Origin: Bacillota bacterium
Lineage (GTDB): Bacteria; Bacillota; Clostridia; Lachnospirales; Lachnospiraceae
Direction of reading: 5' to 3'
Length of the DNA stretch: 22,261 nt
NCBI GenBank assembly: GCA_023415635.1
Contig: JAEZJV010000021.1
Location: 1 to 22,261, forward strand
Shown one piece after another: positions 7,538 through 15,814 of the stretch. Made by a program: the position numbers and the translations under genes. The notes beneath the pieces are model-generated. The model was not told the DNA's origin, did not search any database, and saw only the letters and a program-made list of their open reading frames with translations. Positions within the stretch are counted from its first letter, which is position 1; every line of letters begins with the position of its first letter.

Positions 7538-8068
7538 ATGAAGTCGAATAAGATTATTGCTTTAGTAGTCGCTGCATTGATGGCAGCATTAACCTGTACC
7601 GCAACCGTGGTTATCGCTATTCCTTCTCCGATAGGCGGTTATATTCATCCTGGTGATGGATTTGTAATCCTTTCAGGAGTTATTCTGGGTCCATTCTTCG
7701 GAGGACTGGCTGCCGGAATCGGTTCCATGCTGGCGGATTTCATCTTAGGTTACAGTGCCTATGCTCCGATCACCTTTATTGTCAAATGCCTGGCTGCCAT
7801 AGTCGCTGCCCTGCTGTTCCCGCTATTTCGAAAGAAGAACCGTTTTAAAGCATTTCCTCTTTTGGCTGCCTCTATTGCCGCCAGTATTATCGTAACCTGC
7901 GGATATTTTCTATTTGAAGGTGGTCTGCTGGGCCTGGGTTATGGGCCTGCATTCATGAATGTGCCCTTTAATCTGATACAGAACGTCTTCGGTATTATCC
8001 TATCAGCACTCCTCTATCCACTAGTGACAAAGGTTCCCTCGATCCGGAGCCTAATGGATAGAACTTAA
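7538..8068 (+). CDS. ECF transporter S component (ECF-ribofla_trS/DUF1393-like)
   Basis: This is a 176-aa hydrophobic protein with about six membrane segments. It looks like the substrate-binding S component of an energy-coupling-factor vitamin importer, which would plug into a shared EcfT/EcfA module encoded elsewhere. The pattern SPIGGYIHPGDGFVILSGVI followed by GPFFGGLAAGIGSMLADFIL and GYSAYAPITFIVKCL (about residues 30-85) is typical of the riboflavin/HMP-type S-component family. Candidate ligands include hydroxymethylpyrimidine or another vitamin, but the substrate cannot be fixed from the sequence. The ATG at 7538 is chosen over the upstream TTG at 7517 because GGGAGG lies just before it. 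It forms a single-gene unit with its own promoter and a tall hairpin after the stop. Confidence 0.8.
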   Translation: MKSNKIIALVVAALMAALTCTATVVIAIPSPIGGYIHPGDGFVILSGVILGPFFGGLAAGIGSMLADFILGYSAYAPITFIVKCLAAIVAALLFPLFRKKNRFKAFPLLAASIAASIIVTCGYFLFEGGLLGLGYGPAFMNVPFNLIQNVFGIILSALLYPLVTKVPSIRSLMDRT

Positions 8069-8154
8069 AGAAAAGGGGTCTGAGCACCCTCCCGCCTTTC
8101 AGGTTCATATACAAAATCCTACAAGGCGGGTGTCATGCTCTGGCCCCTTTTCTT
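8068..8154. terminator. Tall bidirectional hairpin terminator
   Basis: A long interrupted inverted repeat: AAGAAAAGGGG (8068-8078) pairs with CCCCTTTTCTT (8144-8154), GAGCA (8082-8086) with TGCTC (8136-8140), and CCCGCCTT (8091-8098) with AAGGCGGG (8123-8130). TTTTCTT lies at the end of the stem on both strands. It separates the converging ECF and O-antigen-ligase-like genes. Confidence 0.75.
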
Positions 8155-8190
8155 ATTATCTGATGCAGCTGACAGCAGCTGCCACAATAG

Positions 8191-10092
8191 CTATTTAGTA
8201 ACTGACTTATTCTCATGTACAGCAGCTTCGATCATAAGCTGCTTTGCCTTACTGTTCGCTGCTATACCGAGTCCCACCATCGCCCAGAATACAGGTGCTA
8301 CAGTGATCAGTGAGTCATTCGCGATACCGCATATCATATATCCCACAGTTCCTGCTAAAATCCCCAATCCGAGGATGCTGTATGGATTATCAAATCTTCC
8401 CTTAATATATAATTTCACTGCAGAAATAAAATACCATAGATAGAACACTAAGAAAGCAAGGAGTGCAGCAACACCGTTTTGTATTGCTATCTGTAGGTAA
8501 AGGCTATGGGGCCTTGTAACCAATTCACCGCCATGATTAAAAACATATTGATTTACATAATCCTTTTGCGGAAATGCTAAAATAAAATTATTGGCGCCGA
8601 TACCAAGGATTGGATACTCCTTTAACAGCGGAATAGTTCTGGACCACATAAAGCCACGATCAGTAAAAATATGCTCGTAACCTGTGAACACAGCGGAGGG
8701 TGCTTTTTCAATCTTATCGAATTTCCCATAAGAATTATAATAGTAATACGTTCTATCACTGGTACTATAAGCAAAATACCAGGTATTTCCATCAATCAAA
8801 ACATTAAAGCCATACATGCCATTATCATACTTACATGCTGTCAAAACAAAGCCTGGAAAACGATCATCAAGAACAGTGTAGGTTCCATCCGCATTCAGCT
8901 GTAGGGTAACCAGCTCACCATTTTGATCCAGGGCTATTATGGTCATTGCCTTTGCTTCATCCAGAAAGGATTGAAGCTGAAGGGTATTTCCCGAATATTC
9001 AATCCGGACGCAGTCCTCCTTTGTCTGAATATCTGACAATGCCGGTGTGACCTTTTCCAGCTTAACCAGGTTATTTACTTTCCCTAGAAGGAAATTCTGA
9101 TTTGTAAAATTAACAATAAGCATAGCCAGGATGCAAACACCAAAGACAGGAATAACAAGCTTTTTATATTTCACCAGATAACGCCAAAGGAAGATGGCAC
9201 CGAAGATAACCGCTGCTGTGGTTGCAATCATACCCGCACTGGAATGGGAGCCATAGATCGAGAATATTGCCCCGACAAAACCAAGGATATAGAATACTGT
9301 CCATTTATTCTTTTTTCCTAATATACTCAGTGTCAAGAACAGTGGGGCAACCAAAGCGGCATACATACCTACATAATTTGGATTATATAGGGTTCCATAT
9401 GCATAATGTTTACCAAATGAAAAATTCAGTTCTCCTATTTCGCTATCCAGCTTGGAAGGCACAATAAGCTTTCTGCCTAGATCTGTTGCAAATAAATCAT
9501 GTCCGATTGTCTGCAAAAAGCTGATAAAACTCAGGATAATTGCTCCAATCAGAATTCCTCTTACAATAAAAGTCATATTCTCTTCCGATTGGACAAATAA
9601 ATAAATGTAATAGGTGATCAGACAATATCCGAGAATAGCAATAATTGACTCAAATTGCTCAAAGCTGCCAAAAAAGCTGTAATAGCGGTATTTACTTAAG
9701 ATGGAAGAAAGAAAGGATAATAAGGCATATACCGCTAACGGAATAAAAATTGGAGAGAAGCTGATGTTCTTTCTATCCTGTACAGCTTTCACAATTATGA
9801 TAATCATCATGACAGCAGCTACAAATATTAAGAATTCTTGTTTATAGTACTGAAAAAAATCCATATATTCATCATTGTTTGCAAACCAGGAGTATTGGCT
9901 TAAATCAGTCGTATATTTTTTGATACGCATAATCAAGGGCAGAATAGCAACCACACAGATAATCGGCAGCAGAAGCAATCTGCTTGTAGAAGGGATCGCT
10001 GTACTGGAATTATTTTTTTTATTTTTATGTAATTTCGCAGTTGAAGTACTCTTATTCTTTAATTCATTCTGATGCTTCACTTTATATGGCAT
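8191..10092 (-). CDS. O-antigen ligase-like polytopic membrane protein (Wzy_C/WaaL family)
   Basis: This 633-aa integral membrane protein of the O-antigen ligase/polymerase superfamily probably joins or polymerises lipid-linked glycans at the outer face of the membrane. A basic N-terminal tail (1-35) precedes about ten membrane segments. Family marks are FGKHYAYGTLYNPNYVGMYA near residues 226-245, SHSSAG at 282-287, a RTIPLLKEYPILGIGANNF stretch at 485-503 and RPHSLYLQIAIQNG at 527-540. An unusual region of about 125 residues (345-470) lies in the main outer loop. It is hydrophilic, rich in short beta-prone strings and aromatic residues (DRTYYYYNSYG), and not part of the core family. The start is supported by AGGAAG seven bases ahead. 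No glycosyltransferase or flippase lies nearby, so the substrate is unknown. It has its own promoter. Confidence 0.8.
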   Translation of the reverse strand: MPYKVKHQNELKNKSTSTAKLHKNKKNNSSTAIPSTSRLLLLPIICVVAILPLIMRIKKYTTDLSQYSWFANNDEYMDFFQYYKQEFLIFVAAVMMIIIIVKAVQDRKNISFSPIFIPLAVYALLSFLSSILSKYRYYSFFGSFEQFESIIAILGYCLITYYIYLFVQSEENMTFIVRGILIGAIILSFISFLQTIGHDLFATDLGRKLIVPSKLDSEIGELNFSFGKHYAYGTLYNPNYVGMYAALVAPLFLTLSILGKKNKWTVFYILGFVGAIFSIYGSHSSAGMIATTAAVIFGAIFLWRYLVKYKKLVIPVFGVCILAMLIVNFTNQNFLLGKVNNLVKLEKVTPALSDIQTKEDCVRIEYSGNTLQLQSFLDEAKAMTIIALDQNGELVTLQLNADGTYTVLDDRFPGFVLTACKYDNGMYGFNVLIDGNTWYFAYSTSDRTYYYYNSYGKFDKIEKAPSAVFTGYEHIFTDRGFMWSRTIPLLKEYPILGIGANNFILAFPQKDYVNQYVFNHGGELVTRPHSLYLQIAIQNGVAALLAFLVFYLWYFISAVKLYIKGRFDNPYSILGLGILAGTVGYMICGIANDSLITVAPVFWAMVGLGIAANSKAKQLMIEAAVHENKSVTK

Positions 10093-10128
10093 AATATTCT
10101 TCCTTTCGCCTCATACATACTCTTATTG

Positions 10129-10157
10129 ATTATACAACAGATTTATACACTCTACAA
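10129..10157 (-). promoter_or_regulatory. Promoter of the O-antigen ligase-like gene
   Basis: On the - strand TTGTAG (10152-10157) and a perfect TATAAT (10129-10134) are 17 bases apart, giving a leader of about 30 nt. Confidence 0.7.
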
Positions 10158-10260
10158 TATAATAAATTCCCATATGTCTACATAATCAGTATATTCTTCG
10201 CGAATTTAATAATAAAGCACTCTAAGCTTTGTCCTTTTATGGAACTACTTACCTCATCCT

Positions 10261-12486
10261 CTAGATATGATCATGAAAGGTTCTTGCGATTACCTCATCC
10301 TGCTGTTTACTGCTTAAGGAATTGAATCTGACAGCATAACCAGATACGCGGATTGTCAGATTAGGGTATTTCTCAGGATGTGCTTTCGCATCCAGAAGCA
10401 GCGACCGTTCCAATACATTTACATTGATATGATGGCTCATATTGCTAAAATATCCATCTAGCAATGAAGTTAGATTCTGTACCCTACAGAGCATACTCTT
10501 TCCGAGAGCATCCGGTGTAATCGTAAAGGTATAAGAAATGCCGTCACGACAGCAATTATAGTCTAATTTCGCAATGGATTGGAGCGATGCAAGTGCGCCC
10601 TTCTTCTCTCTTCCATGCATCGGGTTTGCTCCGGGAGCAAAAGGCTCACCAGCCTTTCTTCCATCCGGCGTTGCTCCGGTCTTCTTACCATAGACTACAT
10701 TACTTGTGATTGTCAGGATGGAAAGGGTATGGGTAGCATTGCGATAGGTCGGATGCTTCCGAAGCCTTGTGATAAATTCCTCCGTAAGCATGACAGCGAT
10801 CTGGTCCACCCTGTCATCATTATTCCCATAAGTGGGGTACTCACCCTCCACGATATAATCTATAATAATTCCACGTTCATCCTTCACCGGAAGCACCTTT
10901 GCATATTTAATCGCACTAAGGGAATCGGACACAACAGATAATCCCGCTATTCCAAAGCCCATAAGACGTTCTACAGTCGTGTCATGCAACGCCATCTGGA
11001 GCTTTTCATAAGCATATTTATCATGCATATAGTGAATCACATTCATCGTATTGACGTATAGCCCGCAAAGCCAATCCATCATAGGTAAAAAGGCTTCCAT
11101 AACCTCCTCGTAGACCAGGGGCTTATCTGTTGGAAAGCTTTTACTCACCGGACCAATCTGGTCACCGCTGATTTCGTCCCTTCCGCCATTCAGACTCATT
11201 AAAAGTACCTTCGTAAGATTGCAGCGAGCTCCAAAAAATTGCATCTGTTTACCGATTTTCATAGCAGATACACAACAGGCTATCCCATAATCATCTCCGT
11301 AGGAGGGTCTCATCAGATCATCGTTCTCATACTGGAGAGAATCCGTCTCAATTGACATTCTGGCACAGTAATTCTTAAAGTACTGTGGTAGCCTATCCGA
11401 CCAAAGAACAGTCAGATTAGGCTCTGGAGCTGGAGACAGATTAGTTAGGGTGTGGATAAAACGATAGCTGCTTTTCGTTACCATACTTCTACCCTCCGTA
11501 GTCATACCACCGATGACTTCCGTCACCCAGGTGGGATCTCCGGCATAAAGCTCATTATAATCCGGTGTACGAAGCTGCCGGGCCATACGAAGCTTAAGAA
11601 CAAATTGATCGATTATTTCCTGGGCACCGGTTTCATCAAGGATATTATTTTTCAGATCACGTTCTATGTAGATATCCAGGAAGGTTGAGGTACGACCAAG
11701 AGACATTGCTGCTCCATTTTGCTCCTTGATTGCACCCAGATAAGCAAAATATAACCACTGGACGGCTTCCCTTGCAGTTGAAGCTGGCTTTGCTATATCA
11801 AAGCCATAGGTTCCTGCCATTGTCTTAAGCTGCTTTAAAAAATCAATCTGTCGGTAAAGCTCTTCCAAGCTCCTGATGGTCTCATCGTCCATACATCGTT
11901 TCCCTAATTCCAGCTTATCCTTCTCCTTCTCCTGGATTAGAGTATCCACTCCATAAAGGGGAACACGCCGATAGTCACCTATGATTCTACCCCTACCGTA
12001 AGCATCGGGAAGTCCGGTGATGACTCCGCTTTTTCTTGCAGCACGCATCTCAGGAGTGTAGACACGAAAGACACCGTCATTATGGGTGGTCCGGTAACGG
12101 AAATGCTCTTCAATCTCTTCTGATAAGGAATATCCATAGGCTTCACAGGCTTGTCGTGCCATTCTTATCCCCCCGAAGGGGTTTACACCTCTCCGAAGAG
12201 GTTCATCCGTCTGAAAGCCGACAATGATTTCATCGTCCTGATCGAGGTAAGCCGGAGCGTAGGTCAGAAGAGAGGATACTTTATCGGTATTGATAGATAA
12301 CACTCCTTTGTTCTGTTCCTCCTTCTGCAATTTTAAATATTTCTCATTTAATCTTAATGTCCTTTCTGTCGCCGGTGATAAAAAGCTCCCATCACCATCA
12401 TAGAGAACATAATTGTTTAATATAAAGTCTGACACATTAATCTCTTGTTGCCAGCATCCCGGATTAAAATCACACCACGCATTCAT
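10261..12486 (-). CDS. pflB: Pyruvate formate-lyase (formate C-acetyltransferase)
   Basis: This glycyl-radical enzyme converts pyruvate and CoA to acetyl-CoA and formate in anaerobic fermentation, and supplies formate for one-carbon metabolism. The catalytic cysteine pair is C404-C405 (GIACCVSAMK) and the radical glycine is G716 (RVSGYAVRFNSL), both intact. SGVITGLPDAYGRGRIIGDY (about 153-172) and TPDGRKAGEPFAPGANPMHG are typical PFL stretches. At 741 aa it is close to E. coli PflB (760 aa). The ATG at 12486 has a perfect AGGAGG eight bases ahead. The activating radical-SAM enzyme (PflA), often adjacent to pflB, is not in this window. Expression should be controlled by the ZTP riboswitch in the leader, which links it to purine and folate one-carbon status. 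A weak AAAGC/GCTTT hairpin after the stop (10214-10230) may end transcription. Confidence 0.97.
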   Translation of the reverse strand: MNAWCDFNPGCWQQEINVSDFILNNYVLYDGDGSFLSPATERTLRLNEKYLKLQKEEQNKGVLSINTDKVSSLLTYAPAYLDQDDEIIVGFQTDEPLRRGVNPFGGIRMARQACEAYGYSLSEEIEEHFRYRTTHNDGVFRVYTPEMRAARKSGVITGLPDAYGRGRIIGDYRRVPLYGVDTLIQEKEKDKLELGKRCMDDETIRSLEELYRQIDFLKQLKTMAGTYGFDIAKPASTAREAVQWLYFAYLGAIKEQNGAAMSLGRTSTFLDIYIERDLKNNILDETGAQEIIDQFVLKLRMARQLRTPDYNELYAGDPTWVTEVIGGMTTEGRSMVTKSSYRFIHTLTNLSPAPEPNLTVLWSDRLPQYFKNYCARMSIETDSLQYENDDLMRPSYGDDYGIACCVSAMKIGKQMQFFGARCNLTKVLLMSLNGGRDEISGDQIGPVSKSFPTDKPLVYEEVMEAFLPMMDWLCGLYVNTMNVIHYMHDKYAYEKLQMALHDTTVERLMGFGIAGLSVVSDSLSAIKYAKVLPVKDERGIIIDYIVEGEYPTYGNNDDRVDQIAVMLTEEFITRLRKHPTYRNATHTLSILTITSNVVYGKKTGATPDGRKAGEPFAPGANPMHGREKKGALASLQSIAKLDYNCCRDGISYTFTITPDALGKSMLCRVQNLTSLLDGYFSNMSHHINVNVLERSLLLDAKAHPEKYPNLTIRVSGYAVRFNSLSSKQQDEVIARTFHDHI

Positions 12487-12546
12487 AGAAAATCCTCCTT
12501 ATAAGTTGTATTATCTTCACTCAGTAAGGTTTTTACTTTAGAACGC

Positions 12547-12572
12547 AAAAAACACCTGAGCATTTGCCCAGG
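12547..12572 (-). terminator. Riboswitch expression-platform terminator
   Basis: On the - strand CCTGGGCA (12565-12572) pairs with TGCTCAGG (12555-12562) around AA, with TTTTTT at 12547-12552. The upstream arm is part of the conserved CCGCCTGGGCA segment of the ZTP aptamer, so ligand binding and termination exclude each other. Confidence 0.88.
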
Positions 12573-12657
12573 CGGTCGACATATTATATCTGCTTTCTTT
12601 AGGAAAGCAACCCTATCGGTCCCTCGTGGTAATCCACACATCCGCCAGTTCCGATAT
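12553..12657 (-). promoter_or_regulatory. ZTP/ZMP riboswitch (pfl motif)
   Basis: On the - strand the leader starts with a TATCGG/CCGATA closing stem (12651-12656 with about 12613-12618). This encloses ACTGGCG and a GTGG/CCAC hairpin followed by GAGGGA, the first domain of the pfl motif. A linker hairpin (CTTTC/GAAAG) leads to CCGCCTGGGCA (12565-12575), the hallmark of the second domain. ZTP riboswitches sense the purine intermediate ZMP/ZTP and turn on one-carbon genes when 10-formyl-THF is short. Position before pflB, the motif's namesake, fits. The aptamer begins at about +1 of the transcript. Confidence 0.93.
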
Positions 12658-12663
12658 AGTTTA

Positions 12664-12692
12664 ATTATAAAACCCAAAAGTTTCAAAGTCAA
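12664..12692 (-). promoter_or_regulatory. Promoter of the pflB transcript
   Basis: On the - strand TTGACT (12687-12692) and TATAAT (12664-12669) are exactly 17 bases apart. Transcription would start near 12657, right at the first base pairs of the riboswitch. Confidence 0.88.
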
Positions 12693-12732
12693 TAGTAATA
12701 CCATTAGTGTACATAATTAATACCTTAAATCA

Positions 12733-12772
12733 AAATGTGTCGCAAAACACGAAGGTGTTTTGCGACACATTT
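12733..12772 (-). terminator. Terminator of the S-layer-like gene
   Basis: A perfect 18-bp stem (12733-12750 with 12755-12772) closes a 4-base loop. On the - strand it runs into TTTTG, 33 bases after the stop codon. It is the most stable hairpin in the window, as expected for a strongly transcribed gene. Confidence 0.88.
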
Positions 12773-12804
12773 GATACAGAAATATTATACCTGATAACTA
12801 GAAA

Positions 12805-15369
12805 TTACTTAATGTTAAGGGAAATGTTCTGACTAATCTCGTGCTTAACAAATGCTTTACCAGTTTCTAATTCCTGCTTAATTAAGATCTTAGAAATTAC
12901 GTATTGATCGGTTCCAGCGGGAGTGTAAACGATATCATAAATATCAGCTTCTACATTCTTACCCTCTAAGGAAATATCCATACATTCTTTAAGTCCTGTA
13001 ATTACATCAGCCTTACCGGAAACTGTACCCTCAATATCAATAGCAGTCTTGTTAATAGTGTAAACAAGCTTAGGCTGGCTATCTACTACATTGAAGATGC
13101 TTGATGTAAGAACCTGATTACTTGTGTTATCCTTGATGAGTTTAATCTGATAAGAACCGGTAGCCTGCTTAGAAACAGGTACTGATGTACCAAGTGCAAG
13201 TTTAGCAGCAGAGTCAACTAAATTGAATGTAGCTGTCTTAAGATCTCCTGATAACGTAAGAGCGGAGGTCTTATCTTCACTATTCTTCTCAAACTTCACA
13301 TAAGGAGTAGCACCAGGAGTTGTGGTAATGTCTAACTTCTCAACCTTAACACCGCTGTATGTCTTATAAACTGAGAATGTTGCATCTTCATACTTATCAG
13401 AAGATGAAACCTTCATATCATACTGCTGTGCACCAACCTCGATCACATAACCAAAATTAGTAGCGCCTCCAGGAACTGTTACATCATTTACAGTTACGAT
13501 AAGATATGCAGGAACTTCTGTCTGAGTATTCTTATCCTTAATCTTTACTGTATAAGTATAAGTACCGGTGGTTGCACCATTAGCATCGATTGTGATCTTA
13601 CCCTGATCGTCTTTGGAAGTACCATCGATCTTAGCATCAGTAATACCGCTAGAGGTATTAGACTCAGCATAGGATAATTCATATGTGGAAGGATCAAGCT
13701 TATCACCAAACTGATCTTTTACTGTTACATTAACAGTCTTCACATCAGAGAATTTCTTTGATAAAGTCAAATTGCTAGTGCTTAATGATACAGATGCAAC
13801 TGCTCTCTTACCCTTAACTGTTACAGTAACAGCACCTACTACAGCATCATTGTATTTAACAAGAATGCTAGCTGAACCAGCACTGATAGCAGTTAAATCA
13901 CCTGTTGTTTCATTAACAACAAGTATATTGTTATTGGATGAAGAGAACTTAATTCCTGCAGAAATATCAGAATGATTATTTACATATTCTACAGATGAAC
14001 CGTCATACTTAGTACCTTTTAACTTAACCCAAATCTTCTGTCCAGCATCATCTACTGCCAAACCATGATTTACAGTTACCCAATCAGGAGCTGTATCATT
14101 AATGGAATAAGCCTTAATAGTATTTAATGTATAATCAGCCCATGCAACACATGTTACTACACCACTTGCTGTAAGAACACCAGTCTCTACACCAGCTGTA
14201 TCATAAGTGTAGGTATGGTAAGTAGCCTTTACAGTAGTTGTTGTTCCCTTGTTGTACAGATATAAGGTTCTTCCTGAAGCAGATGAATTAGTAGCACTTG
14301 TTTCGATGGTTACTCTCTGTAACAGAGTGCTATCAGCGATGTTAACCATATCTTTATTGTAAAGCGCTACATCTATATCAGTTCCTCTGCCTTCCTGAGC
14401 TGTTGTTGTTTTTACTGCTATACTTGTTACCAGAGTAGGATCAACCTTAGCTGCAGTAAACTGTACATCAGTCATCTCAGGATATTTAACCTTGTAAACA
14501 AATTCCTGTGCGAAATCATAGGTCATATCAACAGTAGCAACTTTGTTGTCAGCGTCCATAGAAACCGTATCGATGCTAGCAACAACTTCAGTACCGCTAA
14601 CTACCTGAGCAACAGTAAGCTTGGTAGCTACATCAGTTACAGGTGAATCAAAGGTAACCTTTACTGTGTTAAGGTCAACCTGCTCAGCCTTTACGATAGA
14701 AGGAGCAACCTTAACAGTGTAAGTAGCAGTAGCTGTTACATAGCTAGCATACTTAGCACTATCTGCTAACCAGCTCTCATACTTAGCTGTGGACTGGAAT
14801 GCTCTAGCAGTAATGGTATATGTGCCAGCTTCGGTAGATGTGAATACACCGCTGTTAGCAACGATTGTTGCACCGGTCTTATCAACTGCCCATCTGGTGA
14901 TACCGGAGGTAGCTTTCTTGTTACCGGATGCTGTTACATAGCTTCTGTTGAAGTCTCTCTTTTCACCAACAGCCAGTTTGTCACCAGCAGGTGTATTGGT
15001 GATCGTTAACTTCTTAATGTTATCTCTTACAACAACTGTAGCCTTAAGAGTATCAACCTTCTCACCCTTATTGTTCTTGATAGCAACAGAAATGGTGGCT
15101 GTTCCTTTACCAACAGCTGTTACGAGGCCGTTACTAGCAACCTCAGCTACATTTTCGTTTGAAGATTTCCATGCGTATTTCCAGCCTGACTTCTTGTTTT
15201 TAATGTTGAAGTCAAACTCTGTTGTCTTCTCAGCTACATGAATGTAAACTTTCTTTGCATTCAGCTTAGGTGCTGCAGCTGCGAATACACCAGCGGCAGG
15301 AGCGAGAGCGGTAACGATCATCGCTAATGCCATTACGAAGGATAACTTCTTAAAGAAATTCTTCTTCAT
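12805..15369 (-). CDS. Secreted S-layer-like protein with Ig-like (Big_2) domains
   Basis: This 854-aa exported protein has a clear signal peptide (KKNFFKKLSFVMALAMIVTA, then a cut near AGVFA/AAAP, residue 30-31). Residues of about 35-115 form a bacterial Ig-like Big_2 unit (WKSSNENVAEVASNGLVTAV then GKGTATISV). A second such unit lies near 125-200. Another stands near 480-540 (SSSNNNILVVNETTGDLTAI then SAGSASILVKY). The rest is Thr/Ser/Val-rich, beta-prone and nearly free of cysteine. No SLH repeat, LPXTG sorting signal or catalytic domain is visible, so attachment to the wall is unexplained. The consensus promoter, long leader, AGGAGG site (ten bases before the ATG) and very stable terminator suggest an abundant surface protein, perhaps the S-layer subunit. 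A non-layer adhesin is the alternative. Confidence 0.75.
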   Translation of the reverse strand: MKKNFFKKLSFVMALAMIVTALAPAAGVFAAAAPKLNAKKVYIHVAEKTTEFDFNIKNKKSGWKYAWKSSNENVAEVASNGLVTAVGKGTATISVAIKNNKGEKVDTLKATVVVRDNIKKLTITNTPAGDKLAVGEKRDFNRSYVTASGNKKATSGITRWAVDKTGATIVANSGVFTSTEAGTYTITARAFQSTAKYESWLADSAKYASYVTATATYTVKVAPSIVKAEQVDLNTVKVTFDSPVTDVATKLTVAQVVSGTEVVASIDTVSMDADNKVATVDMTYDFAQEFVYKVKYPEMTDVQFTAAKVDPTLVTSIAVKTTTAQEGRGTDIDVALYNKDMVNIADSTLLQRVTIETSATNSSASGRTLYLYNKGTTTTVKATYHTYTYDTAGVETGVLTASGVVTCVAWADYTLNTIKAYSINDTAPDWVTVNHGLAVDDAGQKIWVKLKGTKYDGSSVEYVNNHSDISAGIKFSSSNNNILVVNETTGDLTAISAGSASILVKYNDAVVGAVTVTVKGKRAVASVSLSTSNLTLSKKFSDVKTVNVTVKDQFGDKLDPSTYELSYAESNTSSGITDAKIDGTSKDDQGKITIDANGATTGTYTYTVKIKDKNTQTEVPAYLIVTVNDVTVPGGATNFGYVIEVGAQQYDMKVSSSDKYEDATFSVYKTYSGVKVEKLDITTTPGATPYVKFEKNSEDKTSALTLSGDLKTATFNLVDSAAKLALGTSVPVSKQATGSYQIKLIKDNTSNQVLTSSIFNVVDSQPKLVYTINKTAIDIEGTVSGKADVITGLKECMDISLEGKNVEADIYDIVYTPAGTDQYVISKILIKQELETGKAFVKHEISQNISLNIK

Positions 15370-15501
15370 ATTCTTACTTCCTCCTTAAAATATATGGTTT
15401 GGTGTTATATTGTGCGTCTCTCCCACCGTCTTACAAAGTCTTTACACTCCGTAAAAACACAGAAAAGATAACGCTAAATATAATCTTCCAACAACAAGTA
15501 G

Positions 15502-15530
15502 ATTATAACAATAATGGTAAAAAAGGTCAA
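15502..15530 (-). promoter_or_regulatory. Promoter of the S-layer-like gene
   Basis: On the - strand TTGACC (15525-15530) and TATAAT (15502-15507) are 17 bases apart. The start near 15495 gives a leader of about 125 nt with small hairpins (TTTAC/GTAAA), similar to the long stable leaders of other abundant surface-protein mRNAs. Confidence 0.8.
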
Positions 15531-15814
15531 GTAGTTTTATCTTCATAATTTGGATAATTTACCAATTCCCGCCTTCCAAAACCGTCATAAAAATCTACCG
15601 CCAAGGCTAGATTATATCGTAGTCAAATGCTCATTGGGGATACCCCTTTCATCCAATCATTTACCGCTATGTTCTGCTGATTAACCTCAGATGTAGAATA
15701 GGATGTGACTTCATCTGCTGTCTGTCAGGGCATGCGGCTCCTGTCTTGGTGCTTTGACTATGAATATAATATGAACTTTGTATGTGTCAATTTTATGTCA
15801 TGTATTTGTCACAA
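15531..15814. other. Gene-free spacer between thrC and the S-layer-like gene
   Basis: About 280 bases carry no supported gene. There is a leftward promoter candidate at 15763-15790, a GGGGATACCCC palindrome near 15637-15647, and an open but start-less stretch of about 33 codons on the - strand ending near 15627. No convincing thrC terminator is seen. Confidence 0.5.
15763..15790 (-). promoter_or_regulatory. Promoter candidate downstream of thrC
   Basis: On the - strand a perfect TTGACA (15785-15790) lies 16 bases before TATATT (15763-15768). It points into the gene-free spacer and, further on, to the S-layer-like gene, which has its own closer promoter. Confidence 0.4.

Noticed and set aside
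12483..12704. Leftward 73-codon frame before pflB
   Set aside because: It lies over the promoter and ZTP riboswitch and has no ribosome site.
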